A DNA stretch of 64,000 bases from Nipponacmea schrenckii (taxonomy: Eukaryota > Mollusca > Gastropoda > Lottiidae): positions 28,134,317-28,198,316 of the forward strand of contig CM060202.1 in the NCBI GenBank assembly GCA_030562195.1, read 5' to 3'. The notes under the pieces were generated by a model that worked only from the letters and a program-made list of their open reading frames with translations, had not been told where the DNA came from and made no database searches. Positions 46,416 through 58,575 of the stretch are shown here, piece by piece. The position numbers were made by a program, and so were the translations under genes. The stretch's first letter is position 1, and each line of letters starts with the position of its first letter.

Positions 46416-47296
46416 TAGACTGGACCAGTCTCTTCTATTTATGATTTAAAAAAAAAAAAAAAAAAAAAAATTGAGTAAACTTGTATCCTACGAGAGAGAC
46501 TGGACAAATTGCGAAGTTAACAATAAAATGGGCGTGTTTGCCATGTTTTTCGTCCTACCTTATTTGGAATGATTGACAGTTGTCGATCACGCTTTGGGGT
46601 CATGTGACATGAATTTTGTAAATAAAGTCTCGATTATCGCGGATTCAATTCCACCCACACGCAGTTGGAATCATGTCCGAATTAGCGGATATTGACGAGG
46701 CGATTGGACATGTTTTACCGGCTTTTGGTTATAAAGATCCAAAGGAATATCAGAGGTCAATAATCACCGCTTATCTACAGAAGAAAGATGTTTTTTTGTG
46801 CGCGCCGTGTGGTTCGGGAAAGTCGCTGACGTTTGAGGCTGCCCCATTTTTATTCTAATACTTGAAAAATCAAACGACCATTCCTACCGATAATATAATT
46901 ATTGTTGTACAACCCTTGATTGGACTAATGAAAGAACAGGTAAGTCATGTTAAAAAAGTAAAATTTCTGATGCGGTGTAATGTTTTTTTGTTTTTTTTTG
47001 TTTTTTTTGTGTCCTTTTGATGCTGTGCGTCAACAAAATTCTTAGATCGTAAAAATATCACTAAATAACAAGAACTTTAGGTATGTCACCAGCTTGCCAT
47101 TTTAGACAACCATTTTGTTTATATCACGTGATGTTAGATTACGACGTCACACGATCTGCATAATGCGGATTGACCTACAAGATGAGAAATTAGCTCTAAT
47201 GTCCCAGTCTCTAGAAATAAGTTTTTTTTAGTGAGTTTTTTTTTTTTTTTTTTAAGAAGACTGACCAATTTATGGAGAAGACTGGACACCAGTCTA
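46416..47296 (+). mobile_element. Pack-MULE-like element carrying a RecQ-like exon
   Basis: The element (881 bp) starts TAGACTGG and ends CCAGTCTA. Terminal inverted repeats run about 95 bp (46416-46510 and 47201-47296): outer TAGACTGG..CCAGTCT, a poly-A/T tract, then ACTTGTATCCTA..GAGACTGGACA against ACTTATTTCTA-GAGACTGGGACA. Perfect 9-bp duplications GTCTACAAC flank it. Long inverted repeats plus a 9-bp duplication are the hallmarks of Mutator-like elements; a captured host gene fragment makes it a Pack-MULE by plant usage. No transposase is encoded. Confidence 0.75.
46673..46939 (+). pseudogene. RecQ-like helicase first exon, captured, one in-frame stop
   Basis: The 89-codon exon starts MSELADIDEAIGHVLPAFGY, then KDPKEYQRSIITAYLQKKDV and FLCAPCGSGKSLTFEAAP. 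It shows the RecQ motif 0 (FGY..YQ), Walker A (CGSGKS) and, after a TAA at 46856-46858, motif Ia in NIIIVVQPLIGLMKEQ. A canonical GTAAGT donor follows at 46940. No later helicase exon is present in the element or in the next several kilobases, so ATP hydrolysis motifs II-VI are missing. It is divergent from RECQL/BLM/WRN types and resembles expanded RecQ-like families of invertebrates (from memory of the family). Called a pseudogene fragment. Confidence 0.8.
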
Positions 47297-47305
47297 GTCT
47301 ACAAC
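47297..47305. repeat. Right 9-bp target-site duplication
   Basis: GTCTACAAC, matching 46407-46415. Confidence 0.8.
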
Positions 47306-47339
47306 CTTCGAATAAACAACTTTTTTTAACAAATTTTTC

Positions 47340-47515
47340 ATGAAACACCAGACACCCTTTTTCAGGCACCCATAACAGACACCCTCTTTCAGGCATCCAT
47401 AACAGACACCCTCTTTCAGGCATCCATAACAGACACCCTCTTTCAGGCATCCATAACAGACACCCTCTTTCAGGCATCCATAACAGACATCCATAACAGA
47501 CACCCTCCTTCAGGC
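47340..47515. repeat. Tandem repeat, 27 bp x 6
   Basis: Units of CAGACACCCTCTTTCAGGCA plus TCCATAA, just outside the Pack-MULE-like element. The 27-bp period keeps minus-strand frames open (a nine-residue CLKEGVCYG repeat). Confidence 0.92.
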
Positions 47516-48126
47516 ATCAGGACAACATGAATACAGAAGCAACTTTTAGATCCTGAGAACATGAGAAACGAAAGACATCTTGGGTTTGGGGACCAGGACA
47601 ACTTGATGACCGAAATAGTTTTTAAATCCAAAACAAAGATGGGAAACGATGTTTTCAGATGACTCAATATGCTAACATTTCTCAAACCTACTCTCACAGC
47701 TGAGGGTAATTATAAAAAACTAATCTTATCTTCGTTAATTTGTTAAACCAGGTTTTTAATTAGACAAATCACACGTTGATAAAACTCACTATTTCTGATA
47801 ACAAAAACTAATTACTACACAAGGAAGATTTTAAAATCACTGTGCCATGTTTTTCTGTGATTAATGACCTTTTTACAAGGCAATCAAGTAAAAGCAATCA
47901 TCAGTATTGTGTTTAGGCCTAGTAAGCAGTTTTGCACCTTGTGCTGCTCTGTACTGTGTATGGATGACCAATTTGAAAATTCACATTAAAAAAACATGTT
48001 TGTTTAAGAACAATTGCAGAAATTTTCTTGGTTTATGAACAGCATGGCATTTCTCCCTCAGGAAAACATGCAAAAAAGTACCATGTTGGGGGGTAACCAT
48101 CTTTACAACTCACTGGCTAACAGAAA

Positions 48127-48235
48127 TGAAATGAAATGAGTGTTACATCCTACTCTTCTGCACTAATGGGCTATTGAAATGAATGGAGTTTTACTTCCTA
48201 CTCTTCTACACCTAATGGCTAACAGTAACCAGAAG
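48127..48235 (-). mobile_element. SINE tail, tandem dimer
   Basis: Two successive copies of GAAATGAATGGAGTTTTACT, TCCTACTCTTCTACACCTAA TGG, preceded by a (GAAAT)n run. It shows the first step of the tail amplification seen at 14.5-15.0 kb. Confidence 0.7.
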
Positions 48236-48844
48236 TTATAAATTGTACATCAATTTGTAAAAATATACACCCTTATCACCAGAACAAAGAAACCAAATTC
48301 CTGACGGTGAAATCTTATCTTTCTCTAACACCCCAAATTATTAATACCATTTGTTAGATTAAAGGAGAACTTTCTTGTAAAATATGGGTCTTCATTGATG
48401 GTTAGCACCTTGAATACTGCCTACATGTGTTTTATATAAACAACCCTCATCAGGGCAGCAAGTTTCAAGTTTCCTGATTGGTCAGTCTGTTTTAAATCCA
48501 GCTTTATAAGATGACTGTATCAGGATAAAAAGGATTAAGTGTTCAAACCAAACAAGGCTCAGAACTCCTGACTCTGCAAGTTAGTTCACCAAGTAACTAT
48601 TCCCTACTTCCATAGTTCTGATTCCTGGCAATCTCCAGTCAGGTATCAATTTCTGATATTTCCATCATCAAGTGTGGTTTATGACCAGTTGAAAGAAATA
48701 TGAAATAGGATATAACTCATTTGGTTAATGATTTAAACATACTTTTATGATACAGGCTATAAATAATTTGTTACTTTATTAATATATTAATTTTTATGGA
48801 AGCAATTTATGGGTTAAATGTAGACTGTGACACTATAAATAACC

Positions 48845-49185
48845 AAACATTAAAATTCAATGAAGCATAAATAACCTAACCAAGCATTAGGTCAAGCATT
48901 AATAACCTTACCAAGCATTAATTTTCTTAGCATTAGGTCAAGCATTAATAACCTAACCAAGCATAAATAACCTAACCAAGCATTAATAACCTAACCAAGC
49001 AATAATAGCATAACCAAGCATTAATAACCTAATGTAGCTTTGATAATATAATCAAACATTAATAACCTAACTAAGCATTTATAACTTAACCAAGAAATAA
49101 TCACCTAACCAAGCATTAATAACCTAACCAAGCATTAATAACCTAACCAAACATAATTAACACAACCAAGCATTAATATAGCCAA
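48845..49185. repeat. Tandem repeat, 18 bp, about 15 irregular units
   Basis: Units of ACCAAGCATTAATAACCT with many variants (AAATAA, AATAAT). Confidence 0.85.
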
Positions 49186-51782
49186 GCATAGAGTGATACA
49201 CAGAGTTTAAAAGATTTTCAATGCCAACATTGGTGTCCAAGAGTAAAATTTCTTTCAAATACTTATAATGATAGAGTTTTAATATATCTAAAGTTAGTCG
49301 AATTGTGATGTGCTTTAGGTGGAACTCAAATTCTTCCATACCCTGCTATAAAACATACACAGCTTACATACATACACCATTTAACCCTCTATGCTGATGG
49401 TCAAACCAGGTGAAGTTAACCAGATTTACAATCTAACATGTATTTAAATTATAAGTTTACTATCCTAAATGTTAATGGATGTCCTTGGTGAGTTCCAAGG
49501 TGTCATGTTTCTGATGAAGACTATAAATCTATCAGAGTGGTCAATCTATTAATACACAATAAAAACCAGAGATTTGGGGATATTAACCACATTTTAGATA
49601 TAAATTATATTTATTAATTATCTCCCTTTTCTTTAATCTTCACTAATAGACCATATTTACTATCTTTTAATACTTATAATGCATTCATTAGCATACCAAC
49701 TTCAAAGTAATAAAGCTGGTATGATAATTTGAGGTACATTCAATGCACAATAAAATTTTGAATGAAATAACATTGGTCACATTTACATCTTTGAGGCCGT
49801 TAAATACTGCTATATTTCCAGTGCAATAGTTGGGTAGTTTGTATCAAACAATGTAACATTAAATGCACTAAAGACTTCAGACAAAATTTATTGTCATATA
49901 AAAGCACATGATATTACAGTATATACGAGTTTTAAAATGGACGAGACATTTTTCTGACAAGTTAAATTGATCAAGGTTAATAGCAGAATCAAAATTTCTG
50001 GCATAAAAATATTGATTTCTGCAAAAGATAAACCAAATCTCTTCCATCCATTGACATGGTGACTGGAAAGCTCAGTATTTGTAAACAATTATTGAAAAGT
50101 ATAAAGAATCCTTGAACTTGAAAAACCTAGAGAAAACAGGAACAATTTTGGCTCATTTTTTTTATTGACAAATTTTCGATCAATCGCCCTGGTAACCAGT
50201 TAATATAATGAAGATAGTACCAAACGACTCTATATCAACCCAACCAATCATTATTTAGTAGTATCTCTAATCAAGTTAGGTGTTTTTAGAACTAGTCTGT
50301 GTCTTTTCAGAACTTCGGTAGTTAACAACTACTGACAGGTTTAAGTGTTTTACTACTAGACTTTCATTTGGAATGGTTAATTTCTTGGTTAAACTAGGGT
50401 GGTAGCCTAGGTCAAATTTATGTTTATTTTCAATCCGAATTTTTGTTAGTTTTAGCTTCATCATTTTAGAAATTTTTCTAATGTTTTACTATTCTTTCTA
50501 TTAACCAGTAATTGTGCAAGCCAAGTATGGGTATTTAGGTTGAAAAATTGTGTTAAAGTAATGTTACATAAGTACAGTCACAGTCAGTCACAGTTGAAGT
50601 CAGTCAAATATATAAGTCCAAGTACCAATTCTGTCCTGGTGACAGGGCTATGTAGCCTACTATTAGTTTTAAAATAAATATAAATTGTGTTTGTTAATTT
50701 AGGGTTGTAAGATCAATCAATGCTGATTTACAATTGCAATTGTTTTTAGTTACATTCCTAATCTTCTTGGGAAACAACCAAGTTTGATATCTTTGTGTTT
50801 TTGATTTACGATCCTGGTTCAAAATAACCATGCCATTTTTTGAAAACAAATTATATTTACGATCATTCTAATTTACAATTCTAGGTCAGTAAACCATTAA
50901 CCAGACTTCTTGTTTTCTTTCTCAAATCTCCCAGAATTTAGCTCAAAGCCTTCTTTTTAAATCATTCGACAAATGTGCTTGTGCATAATATCGCTTGCGA
51001 GAAACTCTCTAATTTAGAAGATTGAAAATGTATCCAGATTTACTTTCTTTGCCCTTTATGAACTGATATAAATAAAAAACACACGGATTTCTTCATTGCG
51101 ATTAAAGAATAATTTAAATTATGGACATTTCAAATAATTTAAAGTTGAACAGGAAATCGACTTGTTAAAAAAACGCCATATATCAGTCTGTGGTTTTCAA
51201 TTTCCTCAAAAATATCAAAATTAGATCTTTCTTGTCTGATTGGACATGGACCTTTACAAATTTATTGCCAGTTTTCAATGGACACGTAGACAGTGTGGAT
51301 GGTTTATATTCAGGATTAATGACAATTTTAGTTGTTAAAACATCACGATAGACAATGGCGTCTCACTGAGTTCAAATGGTAAATTTTAACCCTGTCTGGC
51401 TCTTAGTATCAACACCACAATAAAAAACAAAATGTCTAAATGAAGAATCAGGACAAGAAAATTAAAAGTAAGTGATATTAATTGACAGTATTTATTCAGT
51501 CTTTCTGAAAGTGAAACCATGTTTCTTCGATTTTCTACAGTGATAATTTCTTATCCAAGACTATGCCAGGTCCCTTGCTAGATTGTATACCTAGGGCGGA
51601 GAAGGAGGGGGTAATGATTACTGTGAGGGGGAAGAACAAATAACATTCTCTGAACGCTACCAAATTTCCCAGTGGAGGCAATACCCCCTTGGCCCCTCCT
51701 AGCTATGGGCTTGGTCACCTACTATGTTTCCCCACCTCTTTGTTAAAATTATAAAAAAAAAAAAAAGTAAAGCAGACCCTGC

Positions 51783-51880
51783 TATGCATGTTACAGATCC
51801 CTCAACAGCTGGAATTCGCTCTCCTGGCAAAATTTCCCTCATAACATACTTCATGGCATTGCTCTTTTCATCAGCCAATC
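51783..51880 (+). mobile_element. SINE fragment, central part
   Basis: TGTTACAGATCCCTCAACAG, CTGGCAAAATTTCCCTCATA and TTCATGGCATTGCTCTTTTC match the copy at 62885-63052. Orientation is opposite to most copies. Confidence 0.65.
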
Positions 51881-53157
51881 ATTTTTCTGTTATATTTATC
51901 AAGCAATCTTAACAAAAGACAAATTTCAATCGAAATGTCACGGAGACCTCCTAGATGAATACAGCATGGGGGAGTAACGAAACTAATAATCACAAAAAAA
52001 TTCTCTAAAACAGATCGCGAATTTCTCACTAGTAAATTTAATTGTCCTTCTCTAGAACAGTATTATTGTGATTGGCTAATCTGTAATCTGATTGGTTAAT
52101 CTAGAATCTAATTCTGGTTTAATTGCCATGGAGATAAAGTGATAACGAGAACATAATGTGTTAAAATCTTACGATAAACTTTCAGTTTTCTCTGTTTTAT
52201 TTCATCAGCTGAACTTTAAGAAATAAAACAAAACCTAGTGATATCAGATCTGTTACTTAGTTACCATTCAACAACTCACAAACTTCAGATATCTTTTTCT
52301 TTGATCATTTAAAGAAACACGCCCAGAAAAAGTCTGTTTACTAAATATATTAAATGGCTTATCCCAGATTGTGAGACATAAACTTTCAGAACTCAAGGTG
52401 TGAACAGAAAAAATTCAAAAATCATACCCATAAAGGCGAGATGGAAAATGAACAAGAGAATATTCCTTCTTTTTGGTTGCCAAAACAATAAACACAACAG
52501 TGCACGTCAAATTAACCTGGTGATGTGTAACACCAAATCTTTGCAAAACAACAAACCATAAACGAAATCGGAAATCCCAACAATTTGGCAATACATTGAT
52601 TAGTTAATGAAGTTTACACCTGAAGAACTATGTCAATCATCAATGAGTAAATATTTCATCTTTAAAAGTGCTACATGTGTATTCCTTTTTAACAATCTCC
52701 GCCTCTAGTCTACATGCTATATGATAAATTCAATGAAATTTATTCTACGCGCTGCTTTAAACTCCTATATCTGTCTTCACCACTGAATACCACCACCAGT
52801 ACAAATCCTTTTTTTACTAAAAATACAGATTTCAATCTATGATGCCATAATGGGACCATAAAAAAAAACAAAAAAACTCAAACATCGACCTACAGCATTG
52901 TTTAGACACAGAAATATTACCGAAAACTTGGCAGGATATAAACCTTTTCAACTTAAGATTCCTTACAACAAATGTATATCCTTTACTAGATTTGTTTATT
53001 TGACTTGGGTTAGGGTTGAGTTGAAATGGAGTCTATAATAGTCATACAAGTGTATTAAATGTTCTACCTTTTTAGCCAAAGCAACAAATATTTAGACACA
53101 TATGTGTCAATTTGAAGTCCGAATAGTTTGTATAAGTTTCAGGATGTGTAGAGAGAG

Positions 53158-53420
53158 AAAATGAAATGGAGTTTTACGTCCTACACTTCTGCACCTTATA
53201 ACGAAAAAAAGAAAACTATATTTTACAAGGATAACAACTTAGGTTCACAGTTAAGGATCCTTTCCACCAGCTGGTCCTTGGTCAAACCTCTTGATCTTTC
53301 CTGGATTATCGTTCTCTATAACAGCTAGGTGGACTGAAGTGAAGATGACTTATTTAAGGTCACGAGTCTGTCACAAATCGCGTCATGTAAAATACCAATG
53401 CTCTAACCCACTGTGCTATA
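53158..53420 (-). mobile_element. SINE subfamily 2
   Basis: It has the common tail (GAAATGGAGTTTTACGTCCT, ACTTCTGCACCTTATA) but a different body (GGATCCTTTCCACCAGCTGG, CTTGATCTTTCCTGGAT). The high end on the minus strand reads CTATAGCACAGTGGGTTAGA, a tRNA-like A-box region. A sister family that shares the 3' tail, as expected when SINEs exploit the same LINE machinery. Confidence 0.65.
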
Positions 53421-54173
53421 GATAATGCAACAACTATGGAAATTGGTTCTGATTGTGATTTAAGCCTGGTTTGAGCCTAGCTCAATCATCAACTATCAGA
53501 ATGATGTTTCAGTGGCAAGCAGTGAAGGCTCACAAAGTTTAACATCCATCTTTTCTGCACGTTTGTATGAAACACCCAAAATTCAAAACCTAAAATATCC
53601 GTGACTGTTTATGTGTTTTTTTCAACATCCACCAATCCTGTCAAGATTCCCGCCATAACTTGAAGACGTTCCAAAATTCTTGAGGAGAGAGGATAAACAA
53701 TTTATCAGGTGTTTCGAAAACTGACATTTTAACAAAAGAACTCTGGCAATAAATCTAGCATAGTTATATATTGATATCTGTAAGGTTTAGTCTTCGTTAA
53801 ATAATATAGAATGCTCTTTGCTTCTGACTTTTCTGCATGTCAGTGCGTTAATGAAGACAAAAAATCATTTGCAATCAGGAACTGGAAGGTACATAAGATG
53901 ACTTTGTAATCAAGTTATACCTAGTTTCTGCCGTCAAACTACTCGCAATAATAAACCACAAAAAAGACATAACAACAATGAACATACAACACAAGACATC
54001 AAAAAAATAAGAGAAAGTCACACAAAAAAAATGGAGCGTGTAAAATGACCAACATCTTCTAAAACAAATACTGGCGTCAAGTCAAGTATGGTCAACAGAA
54101 ACACGCAGACCAGTTGGTGATGTTTCACTATCAGTGTTTTGGACTTGATAATTCTCCTATACTTTTGGAAAAT

Positions 54174-54268
54174 GAAATGAAATGAATGCAGTTTTACGTC
54201 CTACTCTTCTCCATCTTATGGGCTAATGAAAACAGCACAATTGTTTTGGAAAATGAGGGTCACTGTAC
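54174..54268 (-). mobile_element. SINE tail fragment beside the transmembrane exon
   Basis: GAAATGAAATGAATGCAGTT, TTACGTCCTACTCTTC and ATGGGCTAATGAAAACAGC match the SINE tail. It ends about 60 bp from the donor of the transmembrane exon. Confidence 0.7.
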
Positions 54269-54327
54269 ACACTATCACTTACAAACAGAATTTAAATATT
54301 TAAAACCTAGAAAAATTTCAAGCTTAC

Positions 54328-54533
54328 CTGCAAAATATATCGTACATGCCAACAACGCCACGCATGTTATAAGTAGAATTAACGCCGTACATCGCCAGGT
54401 ACATCTCTGTTTCAGATGTTTCTTCATTCTGTTACTGGCACTGCTAAACTTGGAATAATAATTGTAATCTGTGGGGGGAGGGTATGCCCCCATTGGAATA
54501 GTGGGAAGACCAAATTGTGGGTAAGCTGTTTGT
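54328..54533 (-). CDS. Ten-m: Teneurin exon: cytoplasmic tail end and transmembrane helix
   Basis: The exon encodes a Pro/Tyr-rich cytoplasmic segment (GAYPPPTDYNYY), a basic run (RMKKHLKQR), then a hydrophobic helix ALILLITCVALLACTIYF. The basic residues on the N-terminal side set a type II orientation (N-in, C-out), as in all teneurins. It starts after TTTTAG (phase 2) and ends at a GTAAGC donor (phase 1), giving A-V across the next junction. The segment P-T-D-Y preceded by P contains a PxxDY motif, a consensus known for Eps8-type SH3 domains; any binding is inference. Cysteines flank and lie within the helix. Confidence 0.93.
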
Positions 54534-54659
54534 CTAAAAGACACAAGATAGAAGTTCGTTAGATATTTTCAATGACAGAATTTAAACAATGGCGTCAACA
54601 AATTGGAGTGTATTAACTATATTTCAAAAGTAGCTCATTTTTTTCGTTCCTTTAATAAT

Positions 54660-54757
54660 AAATTCATTCATTCTATTATTCACTTGCTCATTCATTCATT
54701 TAATTATTCATTCATTCATTTAATTATTCATTCATTCATTTAATTATTCATTCATCT
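54660..54757. repeat. (ATTC)n / TTAATTATTCATTCATTCAT repeat
   Basis: Simple repeat just upstream of the transmembrane exon. Confidence 0.85.
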
Positions 54758-56582
54758 TCTAATAAATTCTCATACAATTAATATTTTAAGAAAATGAGCA
54801 CCATGAATTGCTGAATAAAGTTGAATTCACATGATCATAAAAATACCCTCGCCCCAATATAACAGTAATAATAAGATTTTATTCGCTTATGACCCCCTAG
54901 CCAATGCGTAACGTGTCTCATCTATAACACTCAATTCCACCATCAGAAGTGTGAAACCGGCCTTAGTTTCTTTAAGAATATAAAGCGTGTAAAAAAGCAG
55001 CCATTTAATTTAACCATTAAGCATGTAATAATGAATTCAAATCATTCCTTTCATTGTCTTATCACTCACTATAAATCACTACACCATAGACAATTACTCT
55101 TATAAAAAATAGTTCCACAAATTGGCCGACCTCCAGATATCTGTGACAAGTCTTCAATAAGATTTATTTTTATTGCTAAAGACCTGATCAAAATTCAGTG
55201 AAAGAAATAAATGGCTATCGGTTAAAAAGACTTAAAGAGCCAGTAGAAGTTTTTTTCAGTCCATTAAGACAACTGAATAATGCTTTCTAGTCATTAAAGG
55301 ATTCGGCAAGATTGTTCAATGCATGAATTGACTTTTTTTTAAAAAGGAATTCATCAATTCCATCAAAAACTTAGAATGATACTAAAACAGATAACTTAGA
55401 AACAAAATTGAGAAACTATCTTCACACAAGAACAACTCTGGTTGCTAGGGTCAATCTGGGTCAATCTGAAACAGCTTGACCACCATGAGAAATGTTCTTA
55501 TACTGAACTCAAAACCCTTTTAAACTCACAAAGTAAATTTATTTCTTTCAATGGAAACATGAGAAGAAAAGACTCTAACTGGGTGGTTCTTAGGGAGCTA
55601 CATTGAGGGTGAGGGGCTAACAGATGATCATAGCCCCATTTTAAAATAGTGGGGGTGGTTTAACCTAGTTGATGCCAATCTGGAACAAGCCTTGTTTAAG
55701 TCTAGTTTAAGCCAAGCTCAGGCCATAAACAACCTAGTCTCAATTCTAGGAAAACCACAGCCTTACAAAAGGTATAGCATTAATAACCATAGTGCCATTT
55801 TCCGATGACTAACTCACTCACTCGACATTTAAATAATAAAACATGTAAATGTATTTTTGAAAAGAGAAAGTAGTGGAAAAAAACATTTGATTCATGTTGG
55901 CAGTTTATTACAGGGCATATAATATACATTAACCCTTTGATAGTAGTAACGGTCTTATATCGTTCAACGTTCAACGATTTCTATCTACACACAACGTTAC
56001 TCGTACCTCCGATACATTCAAGGTGCATTAAGACACTATAAATAACACAGTTCTGTCTTTAAAAGTATTCTTTCTCACGTTTGACGTGCACATCTGCATT
56101 ATCTCTTTCTCAAACAGCATTAATTCGTTTACAGAGAATGGAAGTACTGTTTTCATTCCGTTAAATAATAGTTTTTATAAGAATTGAAGAGAATATTTTA
56201 AGTTTTTGTAAGAATTAAAGAGAATATTTTAAGTTAAAGAGATATTTGAAATGCTTCAACTACATGTTTTGATGTAATTAGATGATTTAAAATGAAAATT
56301 TTTGTTAGTTTCAACTAAAACCACTTTTAACAGTATGATGTACTGTCAAATTAGAGGATGTATAAGCCCCCTCCCACACATGCCTTTTACCAGTGTAATC
56401 TCTTCAGAAGTAACAATTCCATGAATTTTAGTGTCTCATTGAATATCATTGGATTTCTGAATGAACAGCAATATAGTTTTATATATAATATGGCGTTCTA
56501 TCCTGATTGGTCAAGGGATGGGGTGAATGTGACTGAAGGATTGGCTTGGGGGTGGATGTTACAAAAAGGTTGAGAACCGAGG

Positions 56583-56625
56583 TTCTATTGGAAGGTATCT
56601 CTTATTACACCTAAAACCAGTGTAG
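56583..56625 (+). repeat. Single copy of the 54-bp dispersed repeat
   Basis: TTCTATTGGAAGGTATCTCT and TATTACACCTAAAACCAGTG match the array unit at 26.9-27.2 kb. Confidence 0.55.
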
Positions 56626-57424
56626 AGAATTAATTGTTTTATCCACAATAAACTTCTAAACACTAGTTATTCTCCAAATGATATGTTAGGGTTATCGCAG
56701 ACTCTGATAAAATTATGATTCTCCCAGGAACGTTTATGGCAGAATCTATCCATCAAGCCAGGGGTATCGAGGCCAAACTGGTCTGTGGAGACAACAATAT
56801 CGTTACTTTATCAAGATAATATACAGAAAATTACAACAATGTGGATTTTAAAGTTATTGTCTTGTACCAAGTACCTTGTACAGGTTTACTTTATTATTAT
56901 GAAAAGTAATCTTTCAATGGAATATTAGAAGCACAAGTGTAGATAAATAAAAACAATTGTTATGGATAGACACTTCTATAATAATTATTACTTTCAACGT
57001 TTCAATGTGGTTCTCACACTGTCATCAGGAATATAATGATACTTCTAGAATATTTATTACTTTCACATGAAATGCACATGAAATGAGTCTAATAGCCATC
57101 CTGGATCATTCAAGATGATAAAATCAATGAGGTAGACATGAAATGAGTTTTGAGCCAACATAAAGGATGTAAAGCTACAGACAACCAAACACCACAAGAA
57201 TCAAGTCTTGAGATTATAAAATGTAATATATATCATGATTTCAGACATAAATATTTATCCTAGATGCTGAAATATTTACATAAACAGTCATTCAACAATT
57301 CAAAATATAATCTTTACATTAACTTTTTCTATTTTAACATAAAATACTGTATGTTTCATTTGCCAGATAACACACTGTGGTTCAGTGAGCAACTTATTAG
57401 TAGGCTGTTAAACTAAAGATAGTG

Positions 57425-57668
57425 CTTTTTACTTTCCCTAGGCAAGGAAACTGTCGAATCTTTAGCATGTAAAGCCTGTAGCCCAAAGGGCCTCGGGTTA
57501 ATCCAAATGACTAACACTTTTCCATGTCAGTCCCTCCCACCTGCATCACTGACGTGGGAAACCTGGTTGTAAAATATGAAAATGTCATCTCAACCCTTGT
57601 TGGAGACTGAACCCTGGCCTTCAGGATAGAGAGCCAGCATTTAACTCACTTAGTCACCACGGCTCCCT
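57425..57668 (-). mobile_element. tRNA-derived SINE, head-containing copy
   Basis: The minus strand begins GAGGGAGCCGTGGTGACTAA, a tRNA-like A box, and has GGGTTCAGTCTCC as B box 40 bp on. The central blocks GTGATGCAGGTGGGAGGGAC and ATGCTAAAGATTCGACAG follow. The tail is missing or too diverged. Confidence 0.75.
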
Positions 57669-57734
57669 CTGAAGAATAGACTGGATGGGGGGGGGGGGGT
57701 GTCTTGGCAATAGGTAAGTCCAGAGGTCAATGGC

Positions 57735-57930
57735 TATGAGGAAGGTATACCTTCAGATACCTTGGTCCAGTTCCCCTGTTAGTGATGCAGGTTGGAGGGT
57801 CAGATATCTCATTAGCTAGATAGTCCTTGGACTTAATAAAGGCATTAGGGGGAAGGTATACCTTCAGATACCTTTACCCATTTCCCCTGTTAGTGAGGCA
57901 GGGGCAGAAGGGGCAGGAGGGGCAGAAATG
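57735..57930. repeat. Diverged direct duplication
   Basis: GGAAGGTATACCTTCAGATA, TTCCCCTGTTAGTGA-GCAGG occurs twice about 110 bp apart, the second followed by a GGGGCAGAAGGGGCAGGAGG run. Confidence 0.7.
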
Positions 57931-58299
57931 GGAATTCAAGACTAGACTGTCCAATCAAAAAAACATCTTTATATTTTATTATCTTAATGACCCTGTTTAC
58001 AGTAAACAGTGGTGAATAGTTTTGTCATGTTACCAAGATACCAAAATCATAAATTTACCAATGTTTACAGAAATGTCAAAATTTAACTAAGCGCCATAAT
58101 TCCTGTAAATCCACACTTTCAATATTTATTGATGTACTTGATCAGATTTTTTCAAACAATATAATTTGTTTACAAGAAGTCTACTAGAGAGATTAAAATA
58201 GTGTAATTTAGTCCGAAACTGGCTCTCTTTAGACCATCTATTTCTTAGAATGATCTATATCGAATTTATTGGCATCCGAAATTCCCTTAGAAACACAAA

Positions 58300-58575
58300 C
58301 TTCGCTTAAGATGATTTTATTGTTTCAATCATCTGATTGGTCAATCACTTAAATCAATTCTAAATTTAGTTTTATTATCCAATTAGATTACTGTTATTTG
58401 GTTATGTCACTTAACGAAACTCAAATGCCAAAACCTAGCATAAAAAATATATCAGAGGGCTTATTCTCAAAAACCTAGCTTAAGATGATTTTAGTGTTCC
58501 AGTCATCTGATTGGTCAATCACTAAAATTAATTTTAATTTAAGCTATAATATCCAATCAGATTACTGTATTTCTG
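58300..58575. repeat. Two diverged copies related to the 45.7-kb MITE
   Basis: CTTAAGATGATTTTATTGTT..CATCTGATTGGTCAATCACT near 58307 and CTTAAGATGATTTTAGTGTT..CATCTGATTGGTCAATCACT near 58480. Both share the inner part of the MITE at 45734-45890 (reverse complement GATTGGTCAATCACTAAAAT), without clear ends. Confidence 0.6.

Larger units (their letters stand above)
43906..54327 (-). other. Ten-m: Teneurin intron, 10.4 kb, with Pack-MULE-like insertion
   Basis: Bounded by GTAAGC and TATAG. Largest intron in the window. Contains SINE fragments, a MITE at 45.7 kb, the 881-bp element carrying a RecQ-like exon, 27-bp and 18-bp arrays and a second-subfamily SINE. 49.2-51.7 kb is plain AT-rich sequence. 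Confidence 0.88.

Noticed and set aside
46673..46858. Functional 61-residue + strand gene
   Set aside because: The frame is the start of a RecQ-like domain cut by a stop, followed by more of the same domain and a splice donor; it is an exon fragment in a transposon.
47211..47697. CYGCLKEGV repeat peptides on the minus strand
   Set aside because: They are translations of a 27-bp tandem repeat, open in more than one frame.
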